From Treponema peruense (GTDB lineage: Bacteria; Spirochaetota; Spirochaetia; Treponematales; Treponemataceae), in the NCBI RefSeq assembly GCF_016117655.1, contig NZ_CP064936.1, positions 310,001-374,000 of the forward strand: a DNA stretch of 64,000 bases. Direction: 5' to 3'. Under the pieces are notes generated by a model. The model was not told the DNA's origin, ran no database searches, and saw only the letters and a program-made list of their open reading frames with translations. How positions within the stretch are numbered: position 1 is the stretch's first letter; every line of letters starts with the position of its first letter. This document shows, piece by piece, positions 33,907 through 43,537 of this stretch. A program made the position numbers and the translations under genes.

Positions 33907-35274
33907 ATGAAAAAGAAAATAATTGCAGCAATGATGCTTTGTGTAACCGTAATTGCGATATCTGCACAAAAGACAGTGGATGAGGAATATGTTAAGATTG
34001 GAAATCTGAATGACAAAGGCTACCGTTTTATGTCTGGCTTTGGCTTTGCGGATACAGAAGTTGATGCACATTCAGATACTTTGGAAGAACGTGTGGATGC
34101 CGAAATTGACAGAGTACTAAGCGGTAAGGCCGGAAGTACATCATCAGACTATGCAGTAGTCGGGCACAGCCAGGGCGGCCTTAGAGCAATAGCTTACGCA
34201 ACCAGATTAAAGCAGCAGCATCCAGAAGAATACAAAAAGCTAAAGGCTGTAATTACAGTATCAGGAATAGACAAAGGTCTGAAAGCGCTTGACGGTTGTT
34301 CCGAAGTCAACAGATTTACTCCGTTCAAGGCCAAACTTGAAAATACAATAGTTATTCTGCTAAATGAAACAAAAGGGGTATTGGGAGCAAGCCTTACTAT
34401 TGATGCATTCGCCGCTATCATTGGAATTACCTTGACACCATATGCATTATCCTGGTTTGGTGTAAATTCGTCCGATGTAGATGATACGCTCACGACTGTT
34501 CTCCCGTATTTTAATTCATATATTACGGCCGGTCTGGATAATGCTCCTTATTCAGTGCTGCCGGAAATTTATGACATGATGCCAAGAAGTTCGTTTATAG
34601 AAAACAACGTGTCAAAAACAAAAAGTATTGTATATAAAAGGAAGACAGGAGAAAATAAATATCTTACATGGACATACAAGAAGGTTTTTGGAATAAAAAT
34701 ATATTACCTGACTATAGAAACAAAACCCGTTTATACGACTTATACAGCATATTTTGATATGCCCAAATTTGATCCTGATCTTCCAATGGGATATATCGTA
34801 GGTACAGACAGCAATACATTGGGAATGCTGGGCAGCGATATGGAAAGTAATGTAAGAAACGGTATAGGCTATGCCGTAAAGGGGTTGGATATAGCCAATG
34901 GAATCAATCTTGCAAAATATTACATTACTTTTGGAATACTGGGGTATCATAAAACATTTGCAACATACTGCAGTACAGCAAGTGACTGGTTAAGCAATAT
35001 AGACGGTAAATTGAACAAACTGAAAGGCTCTGATGAAAATGACGGACTTGTTGCAAAGGAAAGTCAGTTTTATCCAAAAACTTTTTATAACCCTGCAACA
35101 AAACAGACATCCGTTGTACACCTTAATGTGCTCAGTGAAAAACCTGAAGGATATACTGCGCTGCCGTATAATCATGCTGATATTAATCCGGGGTCAAATC
35201 TTGTTACTCAATCCGAGATAGATAATATGTTGTTAAGAGCGCGGGGATGGAGATACAATAATGAAACACAATAA
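33907..35274 (+). CDS. Secreted lipase-like alpha/beta hydrolase
   Basis: 455 aa. Signal peptide ending AISA. Nucleophile elbow GHSQGG (86-91, Ser 88) after the VVGHSQG strand. A likely Asp sits in SDENDGLVAKESQFYP and a likely His in YNHADINPG near the C-terminus, the order of lipase catalytic triads. A large insert (about 150-320) with hydrophobic stretches could form a lid or membrane-binding region. It is part of the five-gene operon and its 3' end overlaps the next gene by 14 bp. Confidence 0.75.
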   Translation: MKKKIIAAMMLCVTVIAISAQKTVDEEYVKIGNLNDKGYRFMSGFGFADTEVDAHSDTLEERVDAEIDRVLSGKAGSTSSDYAVVGHSQGGLRAIAYATRLKQQHPEEYKKLKAVITVSGIDKGLKALDGCSEVNRFTPFKAKLENTIVILLNETKGVLGASLTIDAFAAIIGITLTPYALSWFGVNSSDVDDTLTTVLPYFNSYITAGLDNAPYSVLPEIYDMMPRSSFIENNVSKTKSIVYKRKTGENKYLTWTYKKVFGIKIYYLTIETKPVYTTYTAYFDMPKFDPDLPMGYIVGTDSNTLGMLGSDMESNVRNGIGYAVKGLDIANGINLAKYYITFGILGYHKTFATYCSTASDWLSNIDGKLNKLKGSDENDGLVAKESQFYPKTFYNPATKQTSVVHLNVLSEKPEGYTALPYNHADINPGSNLVTQSEIDNMLLRARGWRYNNETQ

Positions 35275-36574
35275 ATTATGCAGTGAGATTATTTTTGTAA
35301 TTATCTGTTTCATTTTGGTATCCTGCACAGGTTGTATATTTGATGAAAAAAAAAAGAAGTCGTCTGAAGAACCTGTATACGAACCTGATGTAGTCTGGAA
35401 ACTGGAAACAAATGCTTACGATACTTACCAGCCCACCCAGAACGGACAGTTTTTATATCTTATTGAATGCAACTATACTTCTGTAAACGAAGGTCTGGAA
35501 CAGGAGTATAAGTTTTCAATGACAAAAGTAGATCTTCTGGATGGTCATATAGTATGGACCAGTCCTGAAATATTTCGTGTTAACAAGTCTCCTGTGGTTG
35601 TAATAAATGACAGACTGTATGTGCAGACTTCCGGAGGGTATTTGTATGTCATTGGAGATGACGACGGTAAAATAGATGCAGTTGTTTCTTTTACGAGAAT
35701 TTATATGGACAGGGGGCCTACAATGATTTCATGCGGCGGAAATCTTTTCTGGTCAAACATAAACGGCGAAGGTGTAATAAATGAAGGCCTTTTGAAGTTT
35801 GATGTTTCAAAAATTGATTTTACACTGGGACCGGAACAGGTACAGCATATTGAACCCAGGCTTGTCTGGACAGATGATGTAGCCGATGTAGGAATCCTGA
35901 TGCGGCCTGTAGCAAAGGATGGGATTGTATATTTCCAGACATACGACTTCTGGCAGGAAAAACACGGGAGCATAATAAAAACCGTTGCAATAGATGCAGA
36001 CAGCGAAGTTGTAAAATGGCAGACTCCTACAACTACAATGAACGGGGACGGTCATATGCAGATATTTGATGACAGACTGTATTTTTTTGAAAATGTAATA
36101 AGCTGCTATGATTTGGAAACGGGAAAGTGTCTTAAAGAAAAATGCCGTGATACAGAAAAATTGGATACAGAAGTTTACATTGGAGCAGATTCCCCTGCTT
36201 ATTATTCAGACGGAAAGTTTTATTATACAAACAATACCAGCTGGGCAACTTCATCAATAGCAGGAATCCCCCAGAATATGGTAAAAAACATAATCTGTAT
36301 TGATGCAAAAACTTTTGCCTATGTCTGGGGAGATTTACCCAAAGGATGCGGTTCGCTTAATTCAAAACCAGTGGTTGCAAACGGCAAGACTTTTGTTGCA
36401 ACATGGGGACGGGGCTTAAGGGTTTATAATTCAGAAACAGGAGAACTTATAGGAGCCGCTGAAAATATAAATACACATCCTTTTGCTGACCCACCACAAT
36501 ACAATGGATGTATTTACTATTTTGATGCTGACCATAAAAATTTAAAAAAAACTTTAATGGCAATAAAACCTTGA
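35261..36574 (+). CDS. PQQ-type beta-propeller lipoprotein
   Basis: 437 aa. Signal peptide with lipobox ILVSC. Repeated blocks such as DLLDGHIVWTSPE, LYVQTSGGYLYVIGDDDGK, DSEVVKWQTP and NSETGELIGAAEN are blades of a PQQ/BamB-like seven- or eight-bladed propeller. This is a protein-binding scaffold in the envelope; enzyme function is unlikely. It is translationally coupled with the lipase-like gene. Confidence 0.75.
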   Translation: MKHNKLCSEIIFVIICFILVSCTGCIFDEKKKKSSEEPVYEPDVVWKLETNAYDTYQPTQNGQFLYLIECNYTSVNEGLEQEYKFSMTKVDLLDGHIVWTSPEIFRVNKSPVVVINDRLYVQTSGGYLYVIGDDDGKIDAVVSFTRIYMDRGPTMISCGGNLFWSNINGEGVINEGLLKFDVSKIDFTLGPEQVQHIEPRLVWTDDVADVGILMRPVAKDGIVYFQTYDFWQEKHGSIIKTVAIDADSEVVKWQTPTTTMNGDGHMQIFDDRLYFFENVISCYDLETGKCLKEKCRDTEKLDTEVYIGADSPAYYSDGKFYYTNNTSWATSSIAGIPQNMVKNIICIDAKTFAYVWGDLPKGCGSLNSKPVVANGKTFVATWGRGLRVYNSETGELIGAAENINTHPFADPPQYNGCIYYFDADHKNLKKTLMAIKP

Positions 36575-36582
36575 GGAAAAAA

Positions 36583-37266
36583 ATGAAAATATTTAAATCT
36601 GTACCTATTCTTTTCTTGTCTATTCTGTTTTTTGCAGGATGTGAGTCTTCTATAGAAAATCAGAATTTGCGGGCAAGTGCAGTATCTGTAAACGGTGATG
36701 ATATAGTATTCAGGGTTTATCCTGAAAATAGTTCCGGAGATATAATGACTGGCTCTCTGGTTACTGTAACAAACAGTGAGAACGAAGTTCTTTTATTGGA
36801 ATTTGACAATGACAGCCAGTGTTATATTTCATCATTCGATGGACTTGAAAGTGATATCTATAATATAAAAGTTATTTCTGCAGCATACAAGGAAGCAGCC
36901 TGTATACAAATTCCTCATTTAAGACTTACAAAAGCTCCAACTATAGTGTCATTTTCTGATTCGATGGGTAATTCAGTTCTTTCCGGGAAAAGTATAAATT
37001 CCCAGTCTGCTGTATCCTGTGCGTGGAACTCCCTTGGAAACGGGATAGTATATCAGGTAAATATTAAAACTGTATTAAGTAGGATTTGGACAGGTTCAAC
37101 AAGTGCTTGTAATATTGAAATACCTAAAGGAACACTAACTGCTGGCAAAACTTACTATCTGTATTTAACTGCTCAGAAAATTTGTGGCGACCCTTACTTT
37201 TCTTTGCCATATTATTCTTTCAGTTCAATAACAAGTTCGGCGGTGACTTTTTATGTTGAAGAATGA
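36583..37266 (+). CDS. Lipoprotein with Ig-like domains
   Basis: 227 aa from ATG 36583 (GAGG upstream). Lipobox LFFAGC. Two beta-sandwich-like segments (about 30-115 and 120-225; SGDIMTGSLVTVTNSENEV, AGKTYYLYLTAQKI) suggest Ig/Fn3-type modules. It overlaps the next gene by 14 bp. Probably a surface binding partner in the same system; no named family. Confidence 0.6.
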   Translation: MKIFKSVPILFLSILFFAGCESSIENQNLRASAVSVNGDDIVFRVYPENSSGDIMTGSLVTVTNSENEVLLLEFDNDSQCYISSFDGLESDIYNIKVISAAYKEAACIQIPHLRLTKAPTIVSFSDSMGNSVLSGKSINSQSAVSCAWNSLGNGIVYQVNIKTVLSRIWTGSTSACNIEIPKGTLTAGKTYYLYLTAQKICGDPYFSLPYYSFSSITSSAVTFYVEE

Positions 37267-38950
37267 ATCAAAATTTACTTTAACTGTAATATTAATTGCG
37301 TCTTTTTTTGAATTAAGTTCTTGTATTCAAAATGAAAATGATAAATGTATAAACTTTGAAATCAAGAGTCCCAAATCAGATTGGACTTATTACTCTACAG
37401 AACCAATAATTTTTGCGTCATCTTTAGATAATGATTCTTTAGAATGGGAATCTTCTTTAGATGGAAAGTTGGGCTCAGGACCTCAGATATCTGTTTGTTT
37501 ATCCAGTGGCGAGCATTTAATTACACTTAGTTTACCGGAACAAGAAATTTCAAAATGCGTAAAAGTAATTGTAATTCAAGGACAGAATGAAAATGTTTTC
37601 TATGTTACTTATGTGCCATGTAAAAAGACTATCAAAAAAGAAGCTTGTACAACCGGAATAATTAATACAGGTGAAAAAATCACAGAATTTAATTTTTCTT
37701 TTTTGACTGATTCAGTAAATAAATTTTTATCCTGCGAAAGTGAATTTCTTATAGATCCATCAATATGGTGTGATAATATCAATTATGCAAAATTGAAGCC
37801 GTATAATGAAATTTCACTGAATCGTTCAATAATAGAACCAATATTGGGCAATAGAAAATTATTTTATATTGCAGATACAACAGGTTCTTCATCGAACGCT
37901 TCTTCTATAAATGCAGTTCTTTATTATTCATCTGATAATATCTGTGCATGGGTACCGGAAGATTTAACAGAGGACGAATATTCGTATATTGATATTTGTC
38001 TGGAGAATCTTGAAACTATTGCTCTTCCCAGAACAAAAACTTTATGGGGAAGTTGTGCTGATATAAATGGAGATAAAAAAATTGCCATACTTTTTTCTCA
38101 TACAATAAATGAAGAAGGTATTGCATTGGGGTTTTTTAATTCTGCTGATTTCTTTACAAGAAATGTGGATAAGTCTTCTTCCCATTATAATCCTTTTAGT
38201 AATGAGTGTGATATAATTTATGCAGCGATTCCTGAAAGTTTAGACGAGGGTACTTTTTCGGCAAGTGCGATAACTGCAACTTTGATTCATGAAATTACGC
38301 ATGCGATAAATTTTACAAATAAAACATACAATAAACTGTTGCTTGGAAAATCAGAACTTGTTGAGGAAATTTTTTTGAATGAAGGATTAAGTCATTTAAG
38401 CGAAAGTCTTTGCGGTTATGGAGTATCAGGTGGAAATAATAGATTTGTAAACTATTACTTAAATAATATGGCGTATTTCTCCTTTGCCGGGAATGACTAT
38501 CTTGGCAGAACTGATTCCGCAGGATGCAGGGGAGCAACATGTTTATTTTTATACTGGCTGTTTTTGAAGGCAGGTGGTATGTCATATGATGAAAGTAATC
38601 CACTATATTTTATAGATAAAGGAGGAATCTCTTTTTTACAGTCAGTGGTTGCATCTGAAAGTACAGGATGGAATTCCATAGGTGAATATTTTAAAAAAGA
38701 TACAGACTTTCTCTTTAAGGAATTTTGTGTTGAATTGTTCAATAAAGGAACGGTTGGTGTTTTTAGTGAAAATCTTATGGATCCTGTAACAGGAGAATTT
38801 GTTTTTCCGTGTAATGAACCTGAATTGTATTCAAGTACAAAAGAATATTCCATTTTAAGTAAGTCGGCAATTTTTTTTACGGATATTCCTTCTTCTGATA
38901 TAACGATGAATGCCAATAAATTTACACCATTTTATTTTTTGTATAAGTAA
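37253..38950 (+). CDS. M30-like zinc metallopeptidase lipoprotein
   Basis: 565 aa. Signal peptide with lipobox ELSSC (Cys 24). An N-terminal beta domain (30-125) is followed by a protease domain with LIHEITHAINF (HExxH 346-350) and FLNEGLSHLSE (Glu 377). This is the gluzincin layout of the M30 (hyicolysin-like) family. SCADINGDKKIAILFSH and YWLFLKAGG are further family-like blocks. It is the last gene of the exported operon and should act outside the inner membrane. Confidence 0.75.
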   Translation: MLKNESKFTLTVILIASFFELSSCIQNENDKCINFEIKSPKSDWTYYSTEPIIFASSLDNDSLEWESSLDGKLGSGPQISVCLSSGEHLITLSLPEQEISKCVKVIVIQGQNENVFYVTYVPCKKTIKKEACTTGIINTGEKITEFNFSFLTDSVNKFLSCESEFLIDPSIWCDNINYAKLKPYNEISLNRSIIEPILGNRKLFYIADTTGSSSNASSINAVLYYSSDNICAWVPEDLTEDEYSYIDICLENLETIALPRTKTLWGSCADINGDKKIAILFSHTINEEGIALGFFNSADFFTRNVDKSSSHYNPFSNECDIIYAAIPESLDEGTFSASAITATLIHEITHAINFTNKTYNKLLLGKSELVEEIFLNEGLSHLSESLCGYGVSGGNNRFVNYYLNNMAYFSFAGNDYLGRTDSAGCRGATCLFLYWLFLKAGGMSYDESNPLYFIDKGGISFLQSVVASESTGWNSIGEYFKKDTDFLFKEFCVELFNKGTVGVFSENLMDPVTGEFVFPCNEPELYSSTKEYSILSKSAIFFTDIPSSDITMNANKFTPFYFLYK

Positions 38951-39351
38951 AATATTTTTTAGGTAATTGCAGTATATAAGATTTATTTTGTAAATAAAGT
39001 AAGTTTATTTAACTTGAGATGATAGTGTAGAAAATAAAAAAGGTTCGTACATATGCGTGAACGCAATGCAAGTTGTTTGCGAGGAAGAAGGGGCGATTTG
39101 TTCAATAACAGAAGAAAGTTTGGTATTGCTACAAAAGTATTCTTCTATTACTGATAAGTATTGAGTTTTATGGATTAATTTTTGGTTAATGGGGTGAAGT
39201 AGATGTGTATTTAAGGATGAGTCTTTCTTCATGCTGAAACCTTTTTGACAAAAACAAAAACTGTGGAAAGTTCCTGTAAATAATTGTATAATTGGTATTC
39301 TAATCATTTTGATTCTGGATATCGTAGTTTTTGCAAAAACCGGTGATTCAA
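38951..39351. other. Intergenic stretch with no supported gene
   Basis: 400 bases after the exported operon. A plus-strand frame at about 39050-39160 (with VNAMQVVCEEEGAICSI) looks like the C-terminal end of a small protein without a start and may be a remnant. No terminator with a clear U-run was found. Confidence 0.3.
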
Positions 39352-39945
39352 ATGCAAGTTCTTAAAAAAATTCTTCTTATATGTATTGGTTCAATAGTTT
39401 CGGCATATGGAATAGATCTGGCAATTCACGCAGGATTTGGCGGTGCAACACTGGCTGTTTTGTGGGAGGGAATCGCCAAAATATTCAATATAAGTTTTGG
39501 ACAGGCTTCGCTTGCCGTTGCAGGAATAATGATATTGGTTTGTCTTTTTTATGACCGAAAACAAATTAATATCGGAACACTTATATACCAAATTCTTTAC
39601 GGTGTCTTTGTTGATATTTTTGCTGACTGCCTGTTTTATTCAGAGAACGTATTCATCAATTTTGTAATTATGATTCTGGGAATTTTGATTTTTGCTGCCG
39701 GCACTGCGCTGTATTCTTTTGCAGATTTTGGGCGCGGCTCTTATGAAGCATTAACCTTTGCTCTTGTTAAAAAACATGGCTGGAATGTAAAATGGGTAAG
39801 AACCGCTCTTGATGCAGGCGTTGTTGTTATTGGTGCTCTGCTTGGAGGAAAGGTTGGCATCTGCACTATTTGTACAATTCTTCTGTCGGGATTTTGCATT
39901 CAGTCAATGCTGCAGTTGCTGAAAAAAATAACCCAGAGTGAATAG
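39352..39945 (+). CDS. YczE/YitT-like integral membrane protein
   Basis: 197 aa from ATG 39352. Five to six membrane helices. IVSAYGIDLAIHAGFGGATLAVLWEGIAK and the later FADFGRGSYEALTFAL match the YczE-type (DUF6198) membrane family, in which the '..G.GP.D.l' type motif recurs in two halves. Function unknown in general. Weak GGTG ribosome site. Confidence 0.65.
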   Translation: MQVLKKILLICIGSIVSAYGIDLAIHAGFGGATLAVLWEGIAKIFNISFGQASLAVAGIMILVCLFYDRKQINIGTLIYQILYGVFVDIFADCLFYSENVFINFVIMILGILIFAAGTALYSFADFGRGSYEALTFALVKKHGWNVKWVRTALDAGVVVIGALLGGKVGICTICTILLSGFCIQSMLQLLKKITQSE

Positions 39946-40009
39946 AAGATTCCGGTTTTGCAGATTCCTTCTATAATTACTATATAAAGAAAAAAAGTGG
40001 AGGAGAAAA

Positions 40010-40387
40010 ATGTTTGATTCAATTCACCACATAGCCATTATTGGAAGTGATTACAAAAAATCATATCATTTTTATATTGAACTTCTTGGATTTAATGTCG
40101 TAAGGGAAAATTATCGTAAGGAACGGGATGATTACAAAATAGACTTGCAGTGTGGCGACCAGGAAATTGAATTGTTCATTATAAAGAATGCACCAAAAAG
40201 ATTAAGCCGTCCTGAAGCGTGCGGCCTGCGTCATCTTGCATTCAGAGTTACAAGCGTGGATGAAACAGTTAAAGAACTGAATGCAAAAGGAATTGAAACT
40301 GAACCTGTACGATTTGATACATTTACAAATAAAAAAATGACATTCTTTTTTGACCCCGACGGACTTCCGCTTGAGATACATGAATAA
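40010..40387 (+). CDS. VOC-fold metalloenzyme (YaeR/GloA2-like)
   Basis: 125 aa with GGAGG before ATG 40010. Two beta-alpha-beta-beta-beta modules: SIHHIAIIGSDYKKSYHFY with His 6/7, EIELFII, CGLRHLAFRV with a second His, and LPLEIHE with the C-terminal Glu. These give the four metal ligands of glyoxalase-like VOC enzymes. Substrate unknown. Confidence 0.85.
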   Translation: MFDSIHHIAIIGSDYKKSYHFYIELLGFNVVRENYRKERDDYKIDLQCGDQEIELFIIKNAPKRLSRPEACGLRHLAFRVTSVDETVKELNAKGIETEPVRFDTFTNKKMTFFFDPDGLPLEIHE

Positions 40388-40566
40388 AATAAATTTCAAA
40401 TTAGCAAAAATAGTCGAGAAAAATTCTTTTGAAGAATGTATGATTGAAACATAGTTTTATTTTCTCCTTGGTATGCAGAAAAAAAATGACATTTCAGTTA
40501 TCGGCTGTAAGTGGGTAATAAAAATCCAAAGATTCAACTCAAGCCCCAGTGGCGAGCGTGATTATA

Positions 40567-40595
40567 TTGAACTGCTTTCGGTAAAGTAATATAAT
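40567..40595 (+). promoter_or_regulatory. Promoter of the AAA-ATPase gene (leaderless type)
   Basis: TTGAAC (40567-40572), 17 bp, TATAAT (40590-40595), then six bases and the ATG at 40602. This is the same architecture, including the -35 sequence, as the purL promoter. Confidence 0.7.
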
Positions 40596-40601
40596 AATCG
40601 T

Positions 40602-42182
40602 ATGGCAGAATTAAAACTTTTTCCAATTGGGTTGCAGGATTTTTCTCAGATTAGGCGTAACGGTTATTATTACGTAGACAAGACAGACATTGTTTATAAA
40701 ATGACACATACAGACCGCGTTTATTTTTTGAGCCGTCCGCGCCGCTTTGGAAAGTCGCTTTTAATTTCAACTTTACGCGATTATTTTTTAGGAAAGAAAG
40801 AACTTTTTGAAGGACTTGCAATCGAAAAGCTTGAAAAAGAATGGAAGCAGTATCCTGTTTTTCATTTAAGTTTTGCAGGAACAAAGTTTACAGATTTACA
40901 AACTTTTCAAATTTATATGAATTATAAACTTGGTGAATTTGAAGAAAAATATAAGATTACAAATAAAAACGGTTATGAATGGGGAAGCCGTTTTTCAGAA
41001 CTTCTTAAAGCAGCTTACGAACAAACAGGCACAGAACCTGTAATTCTTGTTGATGAATACGATGCACCGCTTTTAGACACAATGGACAACTCTGAACTTC
41101 AGCTTGTTTTAAAACAGGAAGTGCGCAAGCTATTTAGTCCGTTAAAAGATATGGGCGGAATTCTGCGCTTTGTGTTTTTGACAGGAATAAGCAAATTCAG
41201 CCAGTTAAGTATCTTCAGTGAATTGAATAATTTAAAAGTTATTACAATGAAAGATGATTATGCAGCTGTTTGCGGAATTACAAAAGAAGAACTTTTTTCT
41301 CAAATGCAGCCGGAAATTAAGGCACTGGCAGATAAAAACAATATGACTTACGAAGAGGCTTGTGCTGCTCTTACAAAAAAATATGACGGTTATCATTTTA
41401 CAGAAAATTCACCTGATATTTATAATCCATTCAGTTTACTCAATGCTCTTTCTGACAGTAAACTTATAAATTATTGGTTTGCAACAGGAACACCGACAAT
41501 ACTTACTCGGTTGATAAAAAAGTATAACATGGACCCTGAAAGTTTTGACAAAGGATTTCCTGCAACACTTGAAATGTTTGATTCCCCAACAGAAACTGCA
41601 ACTGACCCGATACCTCTTCTTTATCAGAGTGGTTACCTTACAATAAAAAAGGCAGAAAAAGGAAGCCGTTTTATTTTAGGTTTCCCGAATGATGAAGTTC
41701 GCGATGGCTTTTGTAAATCACTCCTTCCATATTATGCAACAGAACTTGTAAGCAAAAACGACACTTTTCTGATGAGATTTTCTGACGCATTGGAAGAAGC
41801 CCGCCTTGAAGATGCCTTAAAAGAAATGAAAGCATTTTTGTCTTCGATTCCGTATAATGCCGAAAAGCAGAACGAAAATCACTACAAAACTTTGTTCTAT
41901 TTAATAGCTCGCTTGTGCACTCCTTATGTTGTAAAAACAGAAGAGACAAGTGCTGCCGGCCGCAGTGATATGGTTGTAGAAACAGAAAGCACTGTTTATG
42001 TTTTTGAATTCAAACTTGACGGAACAGTAGAAGAAGCACTCGCACAGATTGATTCAAAAGGATATCTGATTCCGTATTCAGTTACAAAAGACAAAAACGG
42101 CAACGACAAAAAGCTTGTTAAAATCGGCGTAAGTTTTGACAGTGAAAAGCGCACACTTGGCGAATGGAAAATTGTAGAGTAA
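40602..42182 (+). CDS. AAA-ATPase_like / PD-(D/E)XK nuclease protein
   Basis: 526 aa of the PF09820 plus PF08011 type. N-terminal AAA part: IGLQDFSQIRRNGYYYVDKT, Walker A RPRRFGKS (45-52), Walker B PVILVDEYDAPLLD. C-terminal PDDEXK_9 nuclease: SDMVVETESTVYVFEFKLDG with the Asp and ExK residues. The family is greatly expanded in Treponema and gut bacteria, and its role is not settled. No ribosome site; the mRNA is probably leaderless. A rearranged remnant of a second copy lies at 61595-61945. Confidence 0.85.
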   Translation: MAELKLFPIGLQDFSQIRRNGYYYVDKTDIVYKMTHTDRVYFLSRPRRFGKSLLISTLRDYFLGKKELFEGLAIEKLEKEWKQYPVFHLSFAGTKFTDLQTFQIYMNYKLGEFEEKYKITNKNGYEWGSRFSELLKAAYEQTGTEPVILVDEYDAPLLDTMDNSELQLVLKQEVRKLFSPLKDMGGILRFVFLTGISKFSQLSIFSELNNLKVITMKDDYAAVCGITKEELFSQMQPEIKALADKNNMTYEEACAALTKKYDGYHFTENSPDIYNPFSLLNALSDSKLINYWFATGTPTILTRLIKKYNMDPESFDKGFPATLEMFDSPTETATDPIPLLYQSGYLTIKKAEKGSRFILGFPNDEVRDGFCKSLLPYYATELVSKNDTFLMRFSDALEEARLEDALKEMKAFLSSIPYNAEKQNENHYKTLFYLIARLCTPYVVKTEETSAAGRSDMVVETESTVYVFEFKLDGTVEEALAQIDSKGYLIPYSVTKDKNGNDKKLVKIGVSFDSEKRTLGEWKIVE

Positions 42183-42261
42183 AAGAAATTTTACAATCAA
42201 TAAAAGACCAGAATTAAATATTCAAATTGATAAAAAAAATTGAAACTTAATGGAGGAAAAA

Positions 42262-42894
42262 GTGGCATTCGATTTTAAGAAAGAATTCAAAGAATTTTAT
42301 TTACCCAAGAACAAACCAGAAATCGTAAATGTGCCTGAAATGAATTATATTGCTGTCCGCGGAAAAGGAAATCCAAACGAAGAAGGCGGCGCGTATCAAA
42401 AAGCAATTGGTGTTTTGTATGCAGTTGCGTATACTTTGAAAATGAGTTACAAAACAGAATATAAAATAGACGGTTTTTTTGAATATGTTGTTCCGCCGCT
42501 TGAAGGCTTTTGGTGGCAGGATAATGTTGAAGGCGTAGATTATTCAGATAAAAATTCTTTTTACTGGATTTCTGTTATCCGTTTGCCTGATTTTGTAACA
42601 AAAAAAGATTTTGATTGGGCTGTAGAAACTGCAACAAAAAAGAAAAAGATAGATTGTTCATCTGCTGAATTCTTAACTGTCAATGAAGGATTGTGTGTTC
42701 AGATAATGCATACTGGCCCTTTTGATGATGAACCGGCAACAGTTGTACTTATGGATTCTTTTATAAAAGAAAACGGATATGAAAAAGATTTTTCCAAAAC
42801 ACGACTTCATCACGAAATTTATATGTCTGACGCAAGAAAAGTTGTTCCTGAAAAATGGAAAACCGTAATCAGACATCCGATTAAGAAAGTGTAA
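42262..42894 (+). CDS. GyrI-like small-molecule-binding protein
   Basis: 210 aa from GTG 42262 (GGAGG six bases upstream; ATG 42250 precedes the ribosome site). The GyrI-like domain (PF06445) covers the protein: MNYIAVRGKGNPNEE, YAVAYTLKM, GFWWQDN, LCVQIMHTGPFDDEPATV, HHEIYMSD. Such proteins bind or hydrolyse small ligands. A 17-bp stretch of its 3' end is repeated just downstream (42905-42921). Confidence 0.85.
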   Translation: MAFDFKKEFKEFYLPKNKPEIVNVPEMNYIAVRGKGNPNEEGGAYQKAIGVLYAVAYTLKMSYKTEYKIDGFFEYVVPPLEGFWWQDNVEGVDYSDKNSFYWISVIRLPDFVTKKDFDWAVETATKKKKIDCSSAEFLTVNEGLCVQIMHTGPFDDEPATVVLMDSFIKENGYEKDFSKTRLHHEIYMSDARKVVPEKWKTVIRHPIKKV

Positions 42895-42975
42895 TTTTTT
42901 TGAGGAAAGTTGTTCCTGAAAATAATTTAAATTATGACCTTGTAGAAGGGTGACTGATATAGCGTTTTGTACATA

Positions 42976-43019
42976 TGCTATATTACTCAGTGTTATTCGA
43001 CTCGGAACGAACCGAATAA
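42976..43019 (+). promoter_or_regulatory. Extended -10 promoter and inverted repeat before the ATPase gene
   Basis: TGCTATATT (42976-42984) is an extended -10. TTATTCG (42993-42999) and CGAATAA (43013-43019) form a 7-bp inverted repeat ending two bases before the ATG at 43022; it could be an operator or a start-masking hairpin. Confidence 0.45.
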
Positions 43020-43537
43020 AAATGAAATTTATAGGACGAGAAGAATATCTAGTAGAAAAACAGATAAGCACAGACGAACTTTCTTTTTCATTGATTTATG
43101 GTAGGAGAAGAGTCGGTAAAAGTGAACTTATAAAACAGATACTTAGAAATACCGACATAAAGAGTATTTATTTTGAATGTAAGCAAGTATCAGAAGAAAG
43201 TAATGTTACAGGACTTGCAAACATTGTTTCGGAGGTTCTTGATTTACCAAAGCTTGGATATACAGATATAGAATCGATTTTGGATTATATCTTCAAACTT
43301 GCCGAAAAAGAAAAACTTATTCTTGTATTGGATGAATATCAATACTTAAGAGAGTCTGTAAAGGGAATTGACTGCATTGTGCAGTCAATCGTTGATAAAT
43401 ATAGAGAAAGCTCAAAACTGAAATTTATAATATTAGGATCCTATGTTGAGATAATGAAATCATTGCTGGAACATTCTAATCCGCTTTATGGCAGGGTTGA
43501 TTTGGCTATAAATCTTAAACAGATGGATTACTATGAA

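Noticed and set aside
39005-39307. Minus-strand 100-aa frame in the gap after the M30 gene
   Set aside because: No ribosome site, odd composition and no family-like pattern; an overlapping plus-strand remnant is as likely.
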